This document shows, piece by piece, positions 25,261 to 34,794 of a DNA stretch of 64,000 nt. A program made the translations under genes and the position numbers. The DNA is taken from contig NZ_VFNX01000001.1 of the NCBI RefSeq assembly GCF_006715785.1, positions 6,242,001 through 6,306,000 of the forward strand. The letters run 5' to 3'. Below the pieces are notes generated by a model, which did no database searches, was not told where the DNA came from, and saw only the letters and a program-made list of their open reading frames with translations. The stretch comes from Streptomyces puniciscabiei. GTDB taxonomy: Bacteria; Actinomycetota; Actinomycetes; Streptomycetales; Streptomycetaceae. Numbering within the stretch: the stretch's first letter is position 1; each line of letters begins with the position of its first letter.

Positions 25261-25393
25261 GCCGCCTGTGAAGGATGACCTGTCGGATTCGGGCTGGCGA
25301 AGTTGCCCGGCCGCGTTGCCGCGGCTTCACCCCAAGGGCTGCTCGGAACGACCGGCCGTCTGCGACGTACAGACGAACATCCGTTCCGGCGAC
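25261..25393 (-). promoter_or_regulatory. c-di-AMP riboswitch (ydaO/yuaA leader) upstream of NlpC/P60 gene
   Basis: Read on the minus strand, the conserved ydaO blocks GGGGUGAA (25333-25326), CGGGCAACUUCGCCAGCCCGAA and UCCGACAG (to 25280) appear in the correct order. P1 can form between GUCGCC (25393-25388) and GGCGGC (25266-25261). An internal stem GGAAC/GUUCC and hairpin GUCUG/CAGAC are visible. The NlpC/P60 ribosome site begins 4 nt after P1, so ligand binding could affect both transcription and ribosome access. The ydaO-cell wall hydrolase link is established in Streptomyces; the exact 5' boundary here is inferred. Confidence 0.85.
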
Positions 25394-25820
25394 CCGTCTT
25401 GCCTGGGTCCTCCACTCCTGCCGATCCACTCCTGTCGACCGGTCATCCGGGCGGCGGCAGGACTCGGCGTCCGCCCGGACCGCCCCGCCGCGGTGGCGGG
25501 GGCTTGTCGTCGGACGGGATCTTCACCCACACCGGTCCGAAAATCCCAACGCATCCGTGGATTTGTGGCATTACTCACCACTCACCCGTTCGGGTGGACA
25601 GGGTTCTGTTCGAGGCGTCGTCAGTTCTCTTACGTAGCCCCCCACCTGGGAAGAAGCGCCTTCTCGGGAACGGAGGACACGCGCTGGGCGCAAGTCGGGA
25701 GGCTCGTAGAACGATCGGGATATACACCGGTCGGCGGTACGTCGTTCGGGCCGTTTCAACTCCGGCCCGAGCGGCTCCTGTCGACAACCGGGGCGCGTCC
25801 GGCTGGTCCGACCGTCCGGA
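25394..25820. other. Upstream leader and intergenic DNA before the riboswitch
   Basis: About 430 bp without a supported gene. It holds the perfect palindrome CACCCG-TT-CGGGTG at 25583-25596, an AT-richer stretch at about 25530-25580 that may be the promoter of the riboswitch transcript on the minus strand, and the end of the small gene at 25821. Open frames here have no recognisable protein content. Nothing else is seen. Confidence 0.6.
25583..25596. promoter_or_regulatory. Perfect palindrome upstream of riboswitch leader
   Basis: CACCCG-TT-CGGGTG, 6-bp perfect arms. It is about 190 bp upstream of the riboswitch on the minus strand, close to the AT-rich stretch where a promoter is expected. 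A candidate operator. Confidence 0.4.
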
Positions 25821-26126
25821 TCAGCCGACACCGTCGGGCGGGAGCGCGACGCGCGCGGTACGGCGTTCACCGTCCAGCAGCCGCAAGGCCCGTGCCAGCG
25901 TGTCCCCGTGCAGCTCCGTCTCGCCCCGCCGGTGCATCAACGCGAGGGCGTCACGCAGCTCTGCGGCCTTGCGCGCCAGGGCCTGGGCGGCGCGCAGCCG
26001 GTGATAGGTGTCCCCGCCGCGCGCGGGGTTGATGCGGCCCAGCAGGTCGGCGGCCTCGAGATAACGGTCGATCAGTTCGCCCTCGGCACGCGTCAGTGCC
26101 GGCAGCGGCGGCAGTTCCGGCAGCAT
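25821..26126 (-). CDS. Small hypothetical protein downstream of clpP paralogue
   Basis: 101 residues from ATG 26126 (MLPELPPLPALTRAEGELID), mostly predicted helix: a repeated pattern of Ala/Leu/Arg such as YHRLRAAQALARKAAELRDAL suggests a short helical bundle. No family recognised. It begins 7 bp after the ClpP-like gene on the same strand, so the two are probably co-transcribed and may work together; it could be an adaptor or regulator for the ClpP paralogue, but that is speculation. The GTG-rich upstream frame is not used. Confidence 0.7.
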   Translation of the reverse strand: MLPELPPLPALTRAEGELIDRYLEAADLLGRINPARGGDTYHRLRAAQALARKAAELRDALALMHRRGETELHGDTLARALRLLDGERRTARVALPPDGVG

Positions 26127-26133
26127 CGGCGGC

Positions 26134-26769
26134 TCACCTCGCGTCCGGTGCGCCGGGGGTGCTCCGCCGGCCGGGCACGACGGCGTCGACCAGGCCGTAG
26201 GCCACCGCCCCGGCGGCGTCGAGGACCAAGTCCCGCTCCAGATCACGCCGTACCTGCTCGGCCGTGCGCCCGGTGTGCCGTACCAGCATCTCCTCGGCCA
26301 CTGTGCGCATCCGGGCCAACTCCTCGGCCTGGATGAGCAGGTCGCTGAACTGCCCCTGCATCGGTTCCGGGAGCTGCGGCTGCTCGATCACCACGCGCGC
26401 GCCCGGCAGCATGAACCGCTTGCCCGGGGTGCCGGCCGCGAGCAGCAGGGCGGAGTGGGAGGCGGCCTGACCCAGGCAGTAGGTCGCCACGTCGCAACTG
26501 ACGTAGCGCATCGTGTCGTAGACCGCCGTCAGCGCGCTGAACGTGCCGCCGGGGGAGTTGACGTACAGCGTGATGTCCCGCTCCGGGGCGGCGTGTTCGA
26601 GGTACATGAACTGCGCCATCACGTCGTTCGCCGCCGTGTCGTCCAGCGTGGTACCGAGGAAGACGATCCGGTCCTCGAAGAGCTTGCCGTAGGGATCGAG
26701 CGTGCGGGCACCGCTGCCGGTGCGCTCGGTGAACTCGGGCAGGACCTGACGGGCGAACGCTCGGGACAT
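26134..26769 (-). CDS. ClpP-family protease subunit with altered catalytic triad
   Basis: 211 residues of the ClpP fold. S104 (GQAASHS) and D180 (LERDL) align with the Ser and Asp of the triad, but the position of the catalytic His (normally IHQP) is Glu129 in VVIEQPQ. The Gly-rich NSPGG segment of the oxyanion loop is kept. Classical serine-protease catalysis is therefore unlikely. Streptomyces have several ClpP paralogues that form mixed rings, so this subunit could be a structural partner. Divergent from a Phd/YefM antitoxin gene across 85 bp. Confidence 0.9.
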   Translation of the reverse strand: MSRAFARQVLPEFTERTGSGARTLDPYGKLFEDRIVFLGTTLDDTAANDVMAQFMYLEHAAPERDITLYVNSPGGTFSALTAVYDTMRYVSCDVATYCLGQAASHSALLLAAGTPGKRFMLPGARVVIEQPQLPEPMQGQFSDLLIQAEELARMRTVAEEMLVRHTGRTAEQVRRDLERDLVLDAAGAVAYGLVDAVVPGRRSTPGAPDAR

Positions 26770-26820
26770 GGGACACCCCTTCTCATCGCACGGCCCCTGG
26801 CGGGCTCGGCTTCTGTAAAA

Positions 26821-26848
26821 AATGTACAGGACGTACCTGACGTACGAT
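26821..26848. promoter_or_regulatory. Repeated GTAC operator-like promoter of the antitoxin gene
   Basis: TGTACAGGACGTACCTGACGTACGAT: GACGTAC occurs twice at a 10-bp interval and a third TAC half lies in TGTACA. TACGAT can serve as -10 and GGGGG before the ATG at 26855 as ribosome site. Phd/YefM proteins typically bind such repeats to repress themselves. Confidence 0.6.
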
Positions 26849-26854
26849 GGGGGT

Positions 26855-27160
26855 ATGGCCTACGAGATTCCGGTGACGCAAGCCAGGGCTGAGCTCGCCG
26901 ATCTGATCAACCGGGTGGTGTACGGCGGTGAGCGCGTCGTCGTGACACGGCACGGCAAGCCGCTGGTCGCGCTCGTCTCGGCGGCCGACCTGGAGCGGCT
27001 GGACGCGCTGGAGGAGGCGGCCGGGGAGCAGGTCGTCAGCTCGGTCTCGGGCGTCCGCGAGGCCGGTTCCGCCACGCGCGAACAGCAGCGGTTCGGGATC
27101 GCGGCGGAGCATCGCGGTCCCGGCATGGCCGCCGAGCATCGCGGCCCGGGCGTGTCCTGA
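26855..27160 (+). CDS. Solitary Phd/YefM-family antitoxin
   Basis: 101 residues. The Phd/YefM DNA-binding domain spans residues 1-50 ([19 protein letters not shown] and [21 protein letters not shown]). The C-terminal part, normally the toxin-binding tail, ends in a nearly exact duplication (AAEHRGPG twice, separated by one residue). No toxin gene follows: the next gene is ureA, 227 bp away. It may be an orphan regulator, or act on a distant toxin. Its neighbour across the divergent promoter is the ClpP paralogue. Confidence 0.88.
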   Translation: MAYEIPVTQARAELADLINRVVYGGERVVVTRHGKPLVALVSAADLERLDALEEAAGEQVVSSVSGVREAGSATREQQRFGIAAEHRGPGMAAEHRGPGVS

Positions 27161-27214
27161 CCCGCGCGGGTATCGGGGGTCCCATCGCGCGGTCAGCTGT
27201 GGATCAAGGTCTGG

Positions 27215-27230
27215 TTAACGTCGCTGAAAC
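27215..27230 (+). promoter_or_regulatory. GlnR-box-like site upstream of the urease operon
   Basis: TTAAC-GTCGCT-GAAAC matches the Streptomyces GlnR pattern gTnAC-n6-GAAAC except for the first base. It lies 158 bp before the ureA start; TAGCCT at 27241-27246 could be the -10. GlnR control of urease is established in S. coelicolor. Only one half-site pair is clear here. Confidence 0.6.
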
Positions 27231-27387
27231 TCCGGCGCTCTAGCCTGCCGATCCACGCCATCAGGGGTTTTTCTGCCCGGATTGACGACGATCCGGGGAT
27301 TTGTCTGTGTGTTACACCTATCCCCGTCGCGATGGCTGCGGCAACCCGGACCCCGCACGGTCCGGAGCAAGGACTGTGAGGTGGGAC

Positions 27388-27690
<303 letters not shown>

Positions 27691-27700
27691 GGGGGCCGCG

Positions 27701-28004
27701 ATGATTCCCGGAGAGATCCTGTTCGCGGACGATCCCGTCCTGGTGAACGAGGGCCGCGAGGTCACCCGCCTCACCGTCCTCAACGCCGCCGACCGTCCGG
27801 TCCAGGTCGGCTCCCACTACCACTTCGCCGAGGCCAACCCCGGCCTGGAGTTCGACCGCGCCGCGGCCCGCGGCAAGCGGCTGAACGTCGCCGCCGGCAC
27901 CGCCGTGCGCTTCGAGCCCGGCATCCCCGTCGACGTCGAACTCGTGCCCCTCACCGGCGCCCGGATCGTGCCGGGGCTGCGCGGGGAGACCGGAGGTGCC
28001 CTCG

Positions 28005-28012
<8 letters not shown>
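27701..28012 (+). CDS. ureB: Urease subunit beta
   Basis: 103 residues with the hallmark [20 protein letters not shown] and [11 protein letters not shown]. Structural subunit of the (ABC)3 urease assembly. Its stop overlaps the ureC start (ATGCCTGA), giving tight translational coupling. The length and order are normal for actinobacteria. Confidence 0.97.
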
Positions 28013-29726
<1,714 letters not shown>

Positions 29727-29736
29727 TGGGGTCGTG

Positions 29737-30411
29737 ATGTCTCGGGCAGCACTTCTCGTCCTGGCCGACGGCCGCTTCCCCGCCGGAGGGCACGCGCACT
29801 CCGGCGGGGCGGAGGCCGCCGTCAAGGCGGGCCGGATCACCTCCGCCGCGAGCCTGGAGGACTTCTGCCGGGGCCGGCTGCACACCGCCGGACTGGTCGC
29901 GGGCGCGCTGGCGGCGGCCGCCGTGCTCGGCGTGGATCCCGGGGAGCTGGACGCGGCGGCGGACGCCCGTACGCCGTCGCCCGCCCTGCGCGTCGCTGCG
30001 CGTCGCCTCGGCCGACAGCTGGTGCGGGCGGCGCGGTCCGCCTGGCCGTCGGCCGAACTCGACGCGCTGGCACGGCGATTCCCCAAGGGGGCGCACCAGC
30101 CGGTGGTCCTCGGTCTCGCCGCGCGGGCGGCCGGGCTGGGGCCGGACGACGCGGCGTACTGCGCGGTGTACGAGAGCGTGAGCGGGCCGACGACGGCGAC
30201 GGTACGACTGCTGAGCCTCGACCCGTTCGACGCCACGGGCGTACTGGCGCGGCTGGCTTCGGAGCTGGACCGCGTCGTGGACCAAGCGGTGGCGGCGGCC
30301 CGGAGAGTGCGCGACGAGGGCGTCGACGCGTTGCCGGCGGCGTCCGGGCCGCTGCTGGAGATCGGCGCGGAGTGGCATGCGGGCTGGCCCGTGCGGCTGT
30401 TCGCGTCGTAG
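29737..30411 (+). CDS. ureF: Urease accessory protein UreF
   Basis: 224 residues: LLVLADGRFPAGGHAHSGGAE near the N-terminus is the UreF hallmark, followed by helical sequence. UreF acts with UreD and UreG to insert nickel into apo-urease. ATG 29737 directly follows GTG 29734; either may initiate. Between this gene and ureG lies a 167-bp spacer containing a Streptomyces interspersed repeat, unlike the tight spacing in the rest of the operon. Confidence 0.95.
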   Translation: MSRAALLVLADGRFPAGGHAHSGGAEAAVKAGRITSAASLEDFCRGRLHTAGLVAGALAAAAVLGVDPGELDAAADARTPSPALRVAARRLGRQLVRAARSAWPSAELDALARRFPKGAHQPVVLGLAARAAGLGPDDAAYCAVYESVSGPTTATVRLLSLDPFDATGVLARLASELDRVVDQAVAAARRVRDEGVDALPAASGPLLEIGAEWHAGWPVRLFAS

Positions 30412-30439
30412 AGGTCGCCCCCGCTGCCCCCCACCCCTC

Positions 30440-30545
30440 CCACCCCAAAGGGGCTCCGCCCCTTCGACCCCGCCAGGGGGCTTGGCCCCCTGAACCCCCG
30501 ATCGGCCTGAACGGCCTCGTCCTCAAACGCAGGACGGGCTGATTG
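30440..30545. repeat. Streptomyces short interspersed repeat with two hairpins, inside the urease operon
   Basis: Hairpin AAGGGGC-TCC-GCCCCTT (30448-30464) and hairpin CAGGGGGC-TTG-GCCCCCTG (30474-30492), then CGATCGGCCTGAACGGCC and GTCCTCAAACGC-AGGACG ending in GGGCTGATT. I recognise this text as a repeat found many times between genes in Streptomyces genomes. Here it separates ureF and ureG. Hairpins of this kind may act as partial terminators or RNA stabilisers. Confidence 0.85.
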
Positions 30546-30578
30546 ATGCCGGACCTGGCTGAAAATGGAGCCGCTGTC

Positions 30579-31256
30579 ATGCACCTCGACCACACCCACT
30601 CCGGCCCCGCCGCCGTCAGCGCGGACGCGCACCGTCCCGATGGGGCGCGGCGGGCCCTGCGCATCGGGCTCGGTGGGCCCGTCGGATCCGGGAAGACCGC
30701 GACCGTCGCCGCGCTCTGCCGGGCCCTGCGCGACGAGCTGTCGCTGGCCGTCGTCACCAACGACATCTACACCCGTGAGGACGCCGAGTTCCTGCTCCGC
30801 GAGGCCGTGCTGCCGCCCGAGCGGATCACAGCCGTGGAGACGGGCGCCTGCCCGCACACCGCGATCCGCGACGACATCTCCGCGAACCTGGAGGCCGTCG
30901 AGGACCTGGAGGACGCGGTCGGCCCGCTGGACCTGATCCTCGTCGAGTCCGGCGGCGACAACCTCACCGCGACCTTCTCCAGGGGGCTCGTGGACGCGCA
31001 GATCTTCGTGATCGACGTGGCCGGCGGCGACGACATCCCGCGCAAGGGCGGTCCCGGTGTCACCACCGCCGACCTGCTCGTCGTCAACAAGACCGACCTC
31101 GCTCCCCACGTCGGCTCCGACCTCGCCCGGATGGCCGCCGACGCCAAGGCCCAGCGGGCCGAGCTCCCCGTCGTCCTCCAGTCGTTGCGCAGCGAGCGGG
31201 GCGTAGCCGACGTGGCCTCCTGGGTGCGCGAGAGGCTCGCCGCGTGGACCGCATGA
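30579..31256 (+). CDS. ureG: Urease accessory GTPase UreG
   Basis: 225 residues. P-loop GGPVGSGKT at 32-40, the SIMIBI GTPase motifs [12 protein letters not shown] and [11 protein letters not shown] (nickel-binding Cys-Pro-His), ESGGDNL, and NKTDL. The N-terminal His pair HLDHTH may assist metal binding; this operon has no ureE, the usual nickel carrier. ATG 30579 follows the repeat region; translation of this gene is unlikely to be coupled to ureF. Confidence 0.97.
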   Translation: MHLDHTHSGPAAVSADAHRPDGARRALRIGLGGPVGSGKTATVAALCRALRDELSLAVVTNDIYTREDAEFLLREAVLPPERITAVETGACPHTAIRDDISANLEAVEDLEDAVGPLDLILVESGGDNLTATFSRGLVDAQIFVIDVAGGDDIPRKGGPGVTTADLLVVNKTDLAPHVGSDLARMAADAKAQRAELPVVLQSLRSERGVADVASWVRERLAAWTA

Positions 31257-32011
31257 CGGCCACCGGCGTACGGGCGGACGCGCGGATCGTGGCCCGCGCG
31301 GACGGCCGAGGCGGCACCGCGCTGCCCGTCCTGGACAGCGACGGCCCGCTGGCCCTGCGCCGCACCCGGTCGAGCGGCACCGAGGCGAAGGTCATGGTGG
31401 TCGGCGCGATGAGCGGCCCGCTCGGCGGCGACCGCTTCACGCTCACCGCCCGGGTGGAGCAGGACGCCCGGCTGCACGTCGGCTCCGCCGCCGCCACCCT
31501 CGCGCTGCCGGGCCAGACCAAGGACGAGGCCCGCTACGACGTACGGCTCGACGTGGCCGACGGCGCCGAACTGCGCTGGCTTCCCGAGCAGTTGATCTCG
31601 GCCCGCGCCAGTGACCTGCACGTCACCACGCGGGCCGAACTCGCCGCCGGCGCCCGGCTCGTGCTGCGCGAGGAGCAGGTGCTCGGACGAGCGGGAGAGG
31701 AGCCCGGGCGCCTCACCAGCCGGCTGACGGTACGGGTCGCAGGCCGGACGGTGCTGGACCAGGAACTGTCCTGCGGGCCCGGTGCCCCGGGGGGCTGGGA
31801 CGGCCCCGCCGTACTCGCCGGACACCGTGCGGCGGGCCAACTCGTGCTCGTCCGGCCGGAGTTCCTGGAAGAGCCGCGCCAGGCGCGGATGGTGGACGAG
31901 TGCGCGGCCCTGGTACCACTGGCCGGCCCGGCGGTTCTGGTCAGCGCCGTCGCGCCCGACGCCCTGTGCCTGAGGCGCGTCCTGGACCGGGCATTGGCCC
32001 AGTTCGGCTGA
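31253..32011 (+). CDS. ureD: Urease accessory protein UreD
   Basis: 252 residues. The family shows a beta-rich fold with [30 protein letters not shown] and the C-terminal [17 protein letters not shown]. UreD (UreH) scaffolds nickel insertion into urease together with UreF and UreG. ATG 31253 overlaps the ureG stop (ATGA). The gene ends the operon; an imperfect inverted repeat (CCATCCG/CGGATTGG, 32054-32073) and a TTGACC word follow in the next intergenic region. Confidence 0.95.
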   Translation: MTATGVRADARIVARADGRGGTALPVLDSDGPLALRRTRSSGTEAKVMVVGAMSGPLGGDRFTLTARVEQDARLHVGSAAATLALPGQTKDEARYDVRLDVADGAELRWLPEQLISARASDLHVTTRAELAAGARLVLREEQVLGRAGEEPGRLTSRLTVRVAGRTVLDQELSCGPGAPGGWDGPAVLAGHRAAGQLVLVRPEFLEEPRQARMVDECAALVPLAGPAVLVSAVAPDALCLRRVLDRALAQFG

Positions 32012-32174
32012 AGCGCGCCCCACAAAGGGGAGTTGACCGTCAATGGGACATGACCATCCGTTTATCGGATTGGTAAAGATGGCAGGCGCCCCCTGTTCTC
32101 AGACGGCTCACAGCCGAGAGGATCCCCCGGACTGACCACTCGCAGTGATCCTGCATGTAGGGGGAGGGGCCCAC

Positions 32175-33773
32175 TTGAGGGACAACAGACCGAAGAGCCG
32201 CCTGCTGGCGCTCGGTTCGGCCGGAGCACTCGTCACCGCCACCCTGATCGCCGGTGCCGTCTCCGCGCCCGCCGCCAGTGCCGCCGGCCGGCCCGGCCAG
32301 GACCGGGAGGCCCAGGGCGCCGCGATCGCCGCCGCCCGCGCCGCCAAGGCCGGCATCGACTGGCAGGACTGCCCGGCCGACTGGGGGCTGGAGAAGCCCA
32401 TCCAGTGCGGCTGGGTCAGCGTGCCGCTGAACTACGCCCACCCGTACGGCAAGCAGATCAAGCTCGCCGTGGACCGCATCGGCAACACGGGCACCAAGGA
32501 GGAGCGCCAGGGCGCCCTCGTCTACAACCCGGGCGGCCCCGGTGGCTCCGGCCTGCGCTTCCCGCGCCGGGTCACCACCAAGAACGCCGTCTGGGCGAAC
32601 GTCGCCAAGGCCTACGACTTCGTCGGCTTCGACCCGCGCGGCGTCGGCCACTCCGCGCCCATCTCCTGCGAGGACCCGCAGGAGTTCGTGAAGGCGCCGA
32701 AGATGGACCCGGTGCCGGACTCCGAGGCGGACAAGCTGGCCCAGCGCAAGCTGGCCCGCCAGTACGCGGACGGCTGCCTGGACCGCACCGGCCGCGCCAT
32801 GCTCCAGCAGATGACCACGCCGAACACCGCCCGCGACCTGGACGTCATCCGCGCCGCCCTGGGCGAGAAGAAGCTCAACTACCTCGGCGTCTCCTACGGT
32901 ACCTACCTCGGCGCTGTCTACGGCACCCTCTTCCCGGGCCACCTGCGCCGTATGATCGTGGACAGCGTGGTCAACCCCGCCCGCGAGAACATCTGGTACC
33001 AGGCCAACCTGGGCCAGGACATCGCCTTCGAGGGCCGCTGGAAGGACTGGGAGGACTGGGTCGCCGCGAACGACGCCGCCTTCCACCTCGGCACCACCCG
33101 CGACGCCGTCCAGGCCAAGTGGCTCCAGCTGCGCGCCACCGCCAAGAAGAGCCCCATCGGCGGGGTCGTCGGCCCGGCCGAGCTGACCTCCTTCTTCCAG
33201 AGCGCGCCGTACTACGACTCCTCGTGGGTGCCGGTCGCCACGGTGTTCGGCAAGTACGTCGCCGGTGACACCAAGGCGCTGGTCGACGCCGCCGCCCCCG
33301 ACCTGGCGAACACGGCCGGGAACATCTCCGCCGAGAACGGCAACGCGGTCTACACGGCCGTCGAGTGCACCGACGCCAAGTGGCCCACCAGCTGGAAGAA
33401 GTGGGACAGGGACAACACCGAGCTCAACAAGAACTACCCGTTCATGACCTGGGCCAACGCCTGGATGAACCTGCCGTGCGCCACCTGGCCGGTCAAGCAG
33501 CGGACTCCGGTCGACGTGCGGACCCACAAGGGCCTGCCGCAGGTGCTGATCGTTCAGTCCACCCGGGACGCGGCCACCCCGTACGAGGGCGCCGTCGAAC
33601 TGCACAAGCGGTTCCAGGGCTCCCGCCTGATCACCGAGAAGGACGCGGGCTCGCACGGTGTGACGGGCCTGGTCAACCCCTGCATCAACCAGCGCGTCGA
33701 CGCCTACCTGCTCGACGGCACGCTGGACGGCGCGGACGTGACCTGCGGCCCGCACGCCACGCCCAAGCCGTAA
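32175..33773 (+). CDS. tap: Secreted tripeptidyl aminopeptidase (Tap-like alpha/beta hydrolase)
   Basis: 532 residues from TTG 32175, chosen because GGGGAGG is 7 nt upstream; the GTG at 32145 has no such site. A signal peptide covers about residues 1-37 (LLALGSAGALVTATLIAGAV). The alpha/beta hydrolase nucleophile S240 is in GVSYGTYLG, the acid in STRDAATPYE and His in AGSHGVTG. The Streptomyces Tap enzyme removes N-terminal tripeptides from secreted proteins. Follows the urease operon after 163 bp and is likely separately transcribed. Confidence 0.93.
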   Translation: MRDNRPKSRLLALGSAGALVTATLIAGAVSAPAASAAGRPGQDREAQGAAIAAARAAKAGIDWQDCPADWGLEKPIQCGWVSVPLNYAHPYGKQIKLAVDRIGNTGTKEERQGALVYNPGGPGGSGLRFPRRVTTKNAVWANVAKAYDFVGFDPRGVGHSAPISCEDPQEFVKAPKMDPVPDSEADKLAQRKLARQYADGCLDRTGRAMLQQMTTPNTARDLDVIRAALGEKKLNYLGVSYGTYLGAVYGTLFPGHLRRMIVDSVVNPARENIWYQANLGQDIAFEGRWKDWEDWVAANDAAFHLGTTRDAVQAKWLQLRATAKKSPIGGVVGPAELTSFFQSAPYYDSSWVPVATVFGKYVAGDTKALVDAAAPDLANTAGNISAENGNAVYTAVECTDAKWPTSWKKWDRDNTELNKNYPFMTWANAWMNLPCATWPVKQRTPVDVRTHKGLPQVLIVQSTRDAATPYEGAVELHKRFQGSRLITEKDAGSHGVTGLVNPCINQRVDAYLLDGTLDGADVTCGPHATPKP

Positions 33774-33791
33774 CCGGACTCGTCACGGCTA

Positions 33792-33824
33792 CGAGGGGCG
33801 GCCGGGCTCACCGGCCGCCCCTCG
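33792..33824 (+). terminator. Strong hairpin terminator after tap
   Basis: CGAGGGGCGGCCGG-GCTCA-CCGGCCGCCCCTCG: 14-bp perfect stem and 5-nt loop, 18 bp beyond the tap stop, in the gap between convergent tap and the acyltransferase gene. It could stop transcription from both sides. No T-tract, as is usual in Streptomyces. Confidence 0.85.
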
Positions 33825-33871
33825 CTCACGCCGCAGCCGGACTGTCCGTACCCCTCCGGCGACGGCAGGGG

Positions 33872-34591
33872 TCAGCTCAGCGGTGCCCGCGGGAACCTGC
33901 GCTCCCTCTTCTCGGCCGTCTGTGCCGCCTTGACGACCGCGGCGTACTCGTCGACGTACTCCTGCTCGGACAGGGTCAGGATGGCGTACATGATCTCGTC
34001 GGTGACGGCCCGCAGGATCGCCTTCTCCTGCTCCATCCCGGCGTAGCGGGAGAAGTCGAGGGGCTTGCCGAACCGGATGGTGACGGGATGGAAGTTCGGG
34101 ACGACCTTCCCGGGCGGCTGGGCCTCGAACGTGCCGATCATCGCGCACGGCACGACCGGCACCCCGGCCGTCAGCGCCATCACCGCGACGCCGACCTTGC
34201 CCTTGTAGAGCCTGCCGTCGTGCGATCGGGTGCCCTCCGGGTAGATCCCCAGCAGCTCGCCCCGGCCCAGCACCTTCAGGCCCTCACGGATCGCCGCCTG
34301 CCCCGCGTCCTTGCCCGAACGGTCCACCGGGATCTGCCCGGCGCTGCGGAAGAAGAACGCCGTGAGCCGGCCCTTCAGCCCAGGGCCGGTGAAGTACTCC
34401 GCCTTCGCCAGGAAGGTGATCCGGCGCCGCAGCATCGCCGGCATCAGGAAGTGGTCGGAGAAGGACAGATGGTTCCCGGCGACGATCGCGGGGCCGGAGT
34501 CCGGCACGTTCTCCAGGCCCTCGATCCGGGGCCGGAAGACCAGTCTCAGCAGGGGACCCAGCAACACGTATTTGAGCAGGTAGTAGAACAA
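33872..34591 (-). CDS. Lysophospholipid acyltransferase (PlsC family)
   Basis: 239 residues from TTG 34591, preceded by AGGAG at a spacing of 7; this matches the usual FYYLLKYVLLGPLLR start. Catalytic motif I NHLSFSD holds the His-x4-Asp dyad (near residues 40-46), motif III is GIYPEGTRS, with a following VPVVPC block. The enzyme probably acylates lysophosphatidate or a related glycerolipid at the membrane. Convergent with tap. An ATG at 34624 would remove the ribosome site. Confidence 0.92.
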   Translation of the reverse strand: MFYYLLKYVLLGPLLRLVFRPRIEGLENVPDSGPAIVAGNHLSFSDHFLMPAMLRRRITFLAKAEYFTGPGLKGRLTAFFFRSAGQIPVDRSGKDAGQAAIREGLKVLGRGELLGIYPEGTRSHDGRLYKGKVGVAVMALTAGVPVVPCAMIGTFEAQPPGKVVPNFHPVTIRFGKPLDFSRYAGMEQEKAILRAVTDEIMYAILTLSEQEYVDEYAAVVKAAQTAEKRERRFPRAPLS

Positions 34592-34794
34592 GGGGTCGCT
34601 CCTCACTCTGGCGGATCGGCTCAACCGCCGCGTTCTAGCAGGTCAAACGGCATGTCGTGGGGTGTCAGTGTAGGTGCGGGCGCAGTCACGGGGAACCGGG
34701 CCCGTTCGTATCCATGTTGACGCGGTGCCGACGTTGTTGACGAGTCGTCAGGGCCGGTGTGCGTTCGACGCGGAGCGGAATCGCCGGCCGCGGG

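Noticed and set aside
25303..26004. Overlapping plus-strand frames across the riboswitch leader
   Set aside because: They cross the conserved ydaO structure and the small minus-strand gene and have no protein signature.
32012..32174. Standard promoter TTGACC (32033-32038) for tap
   Set aside because: No -10 at 16-19 bp can be seen; recorded only as a weak possibility.
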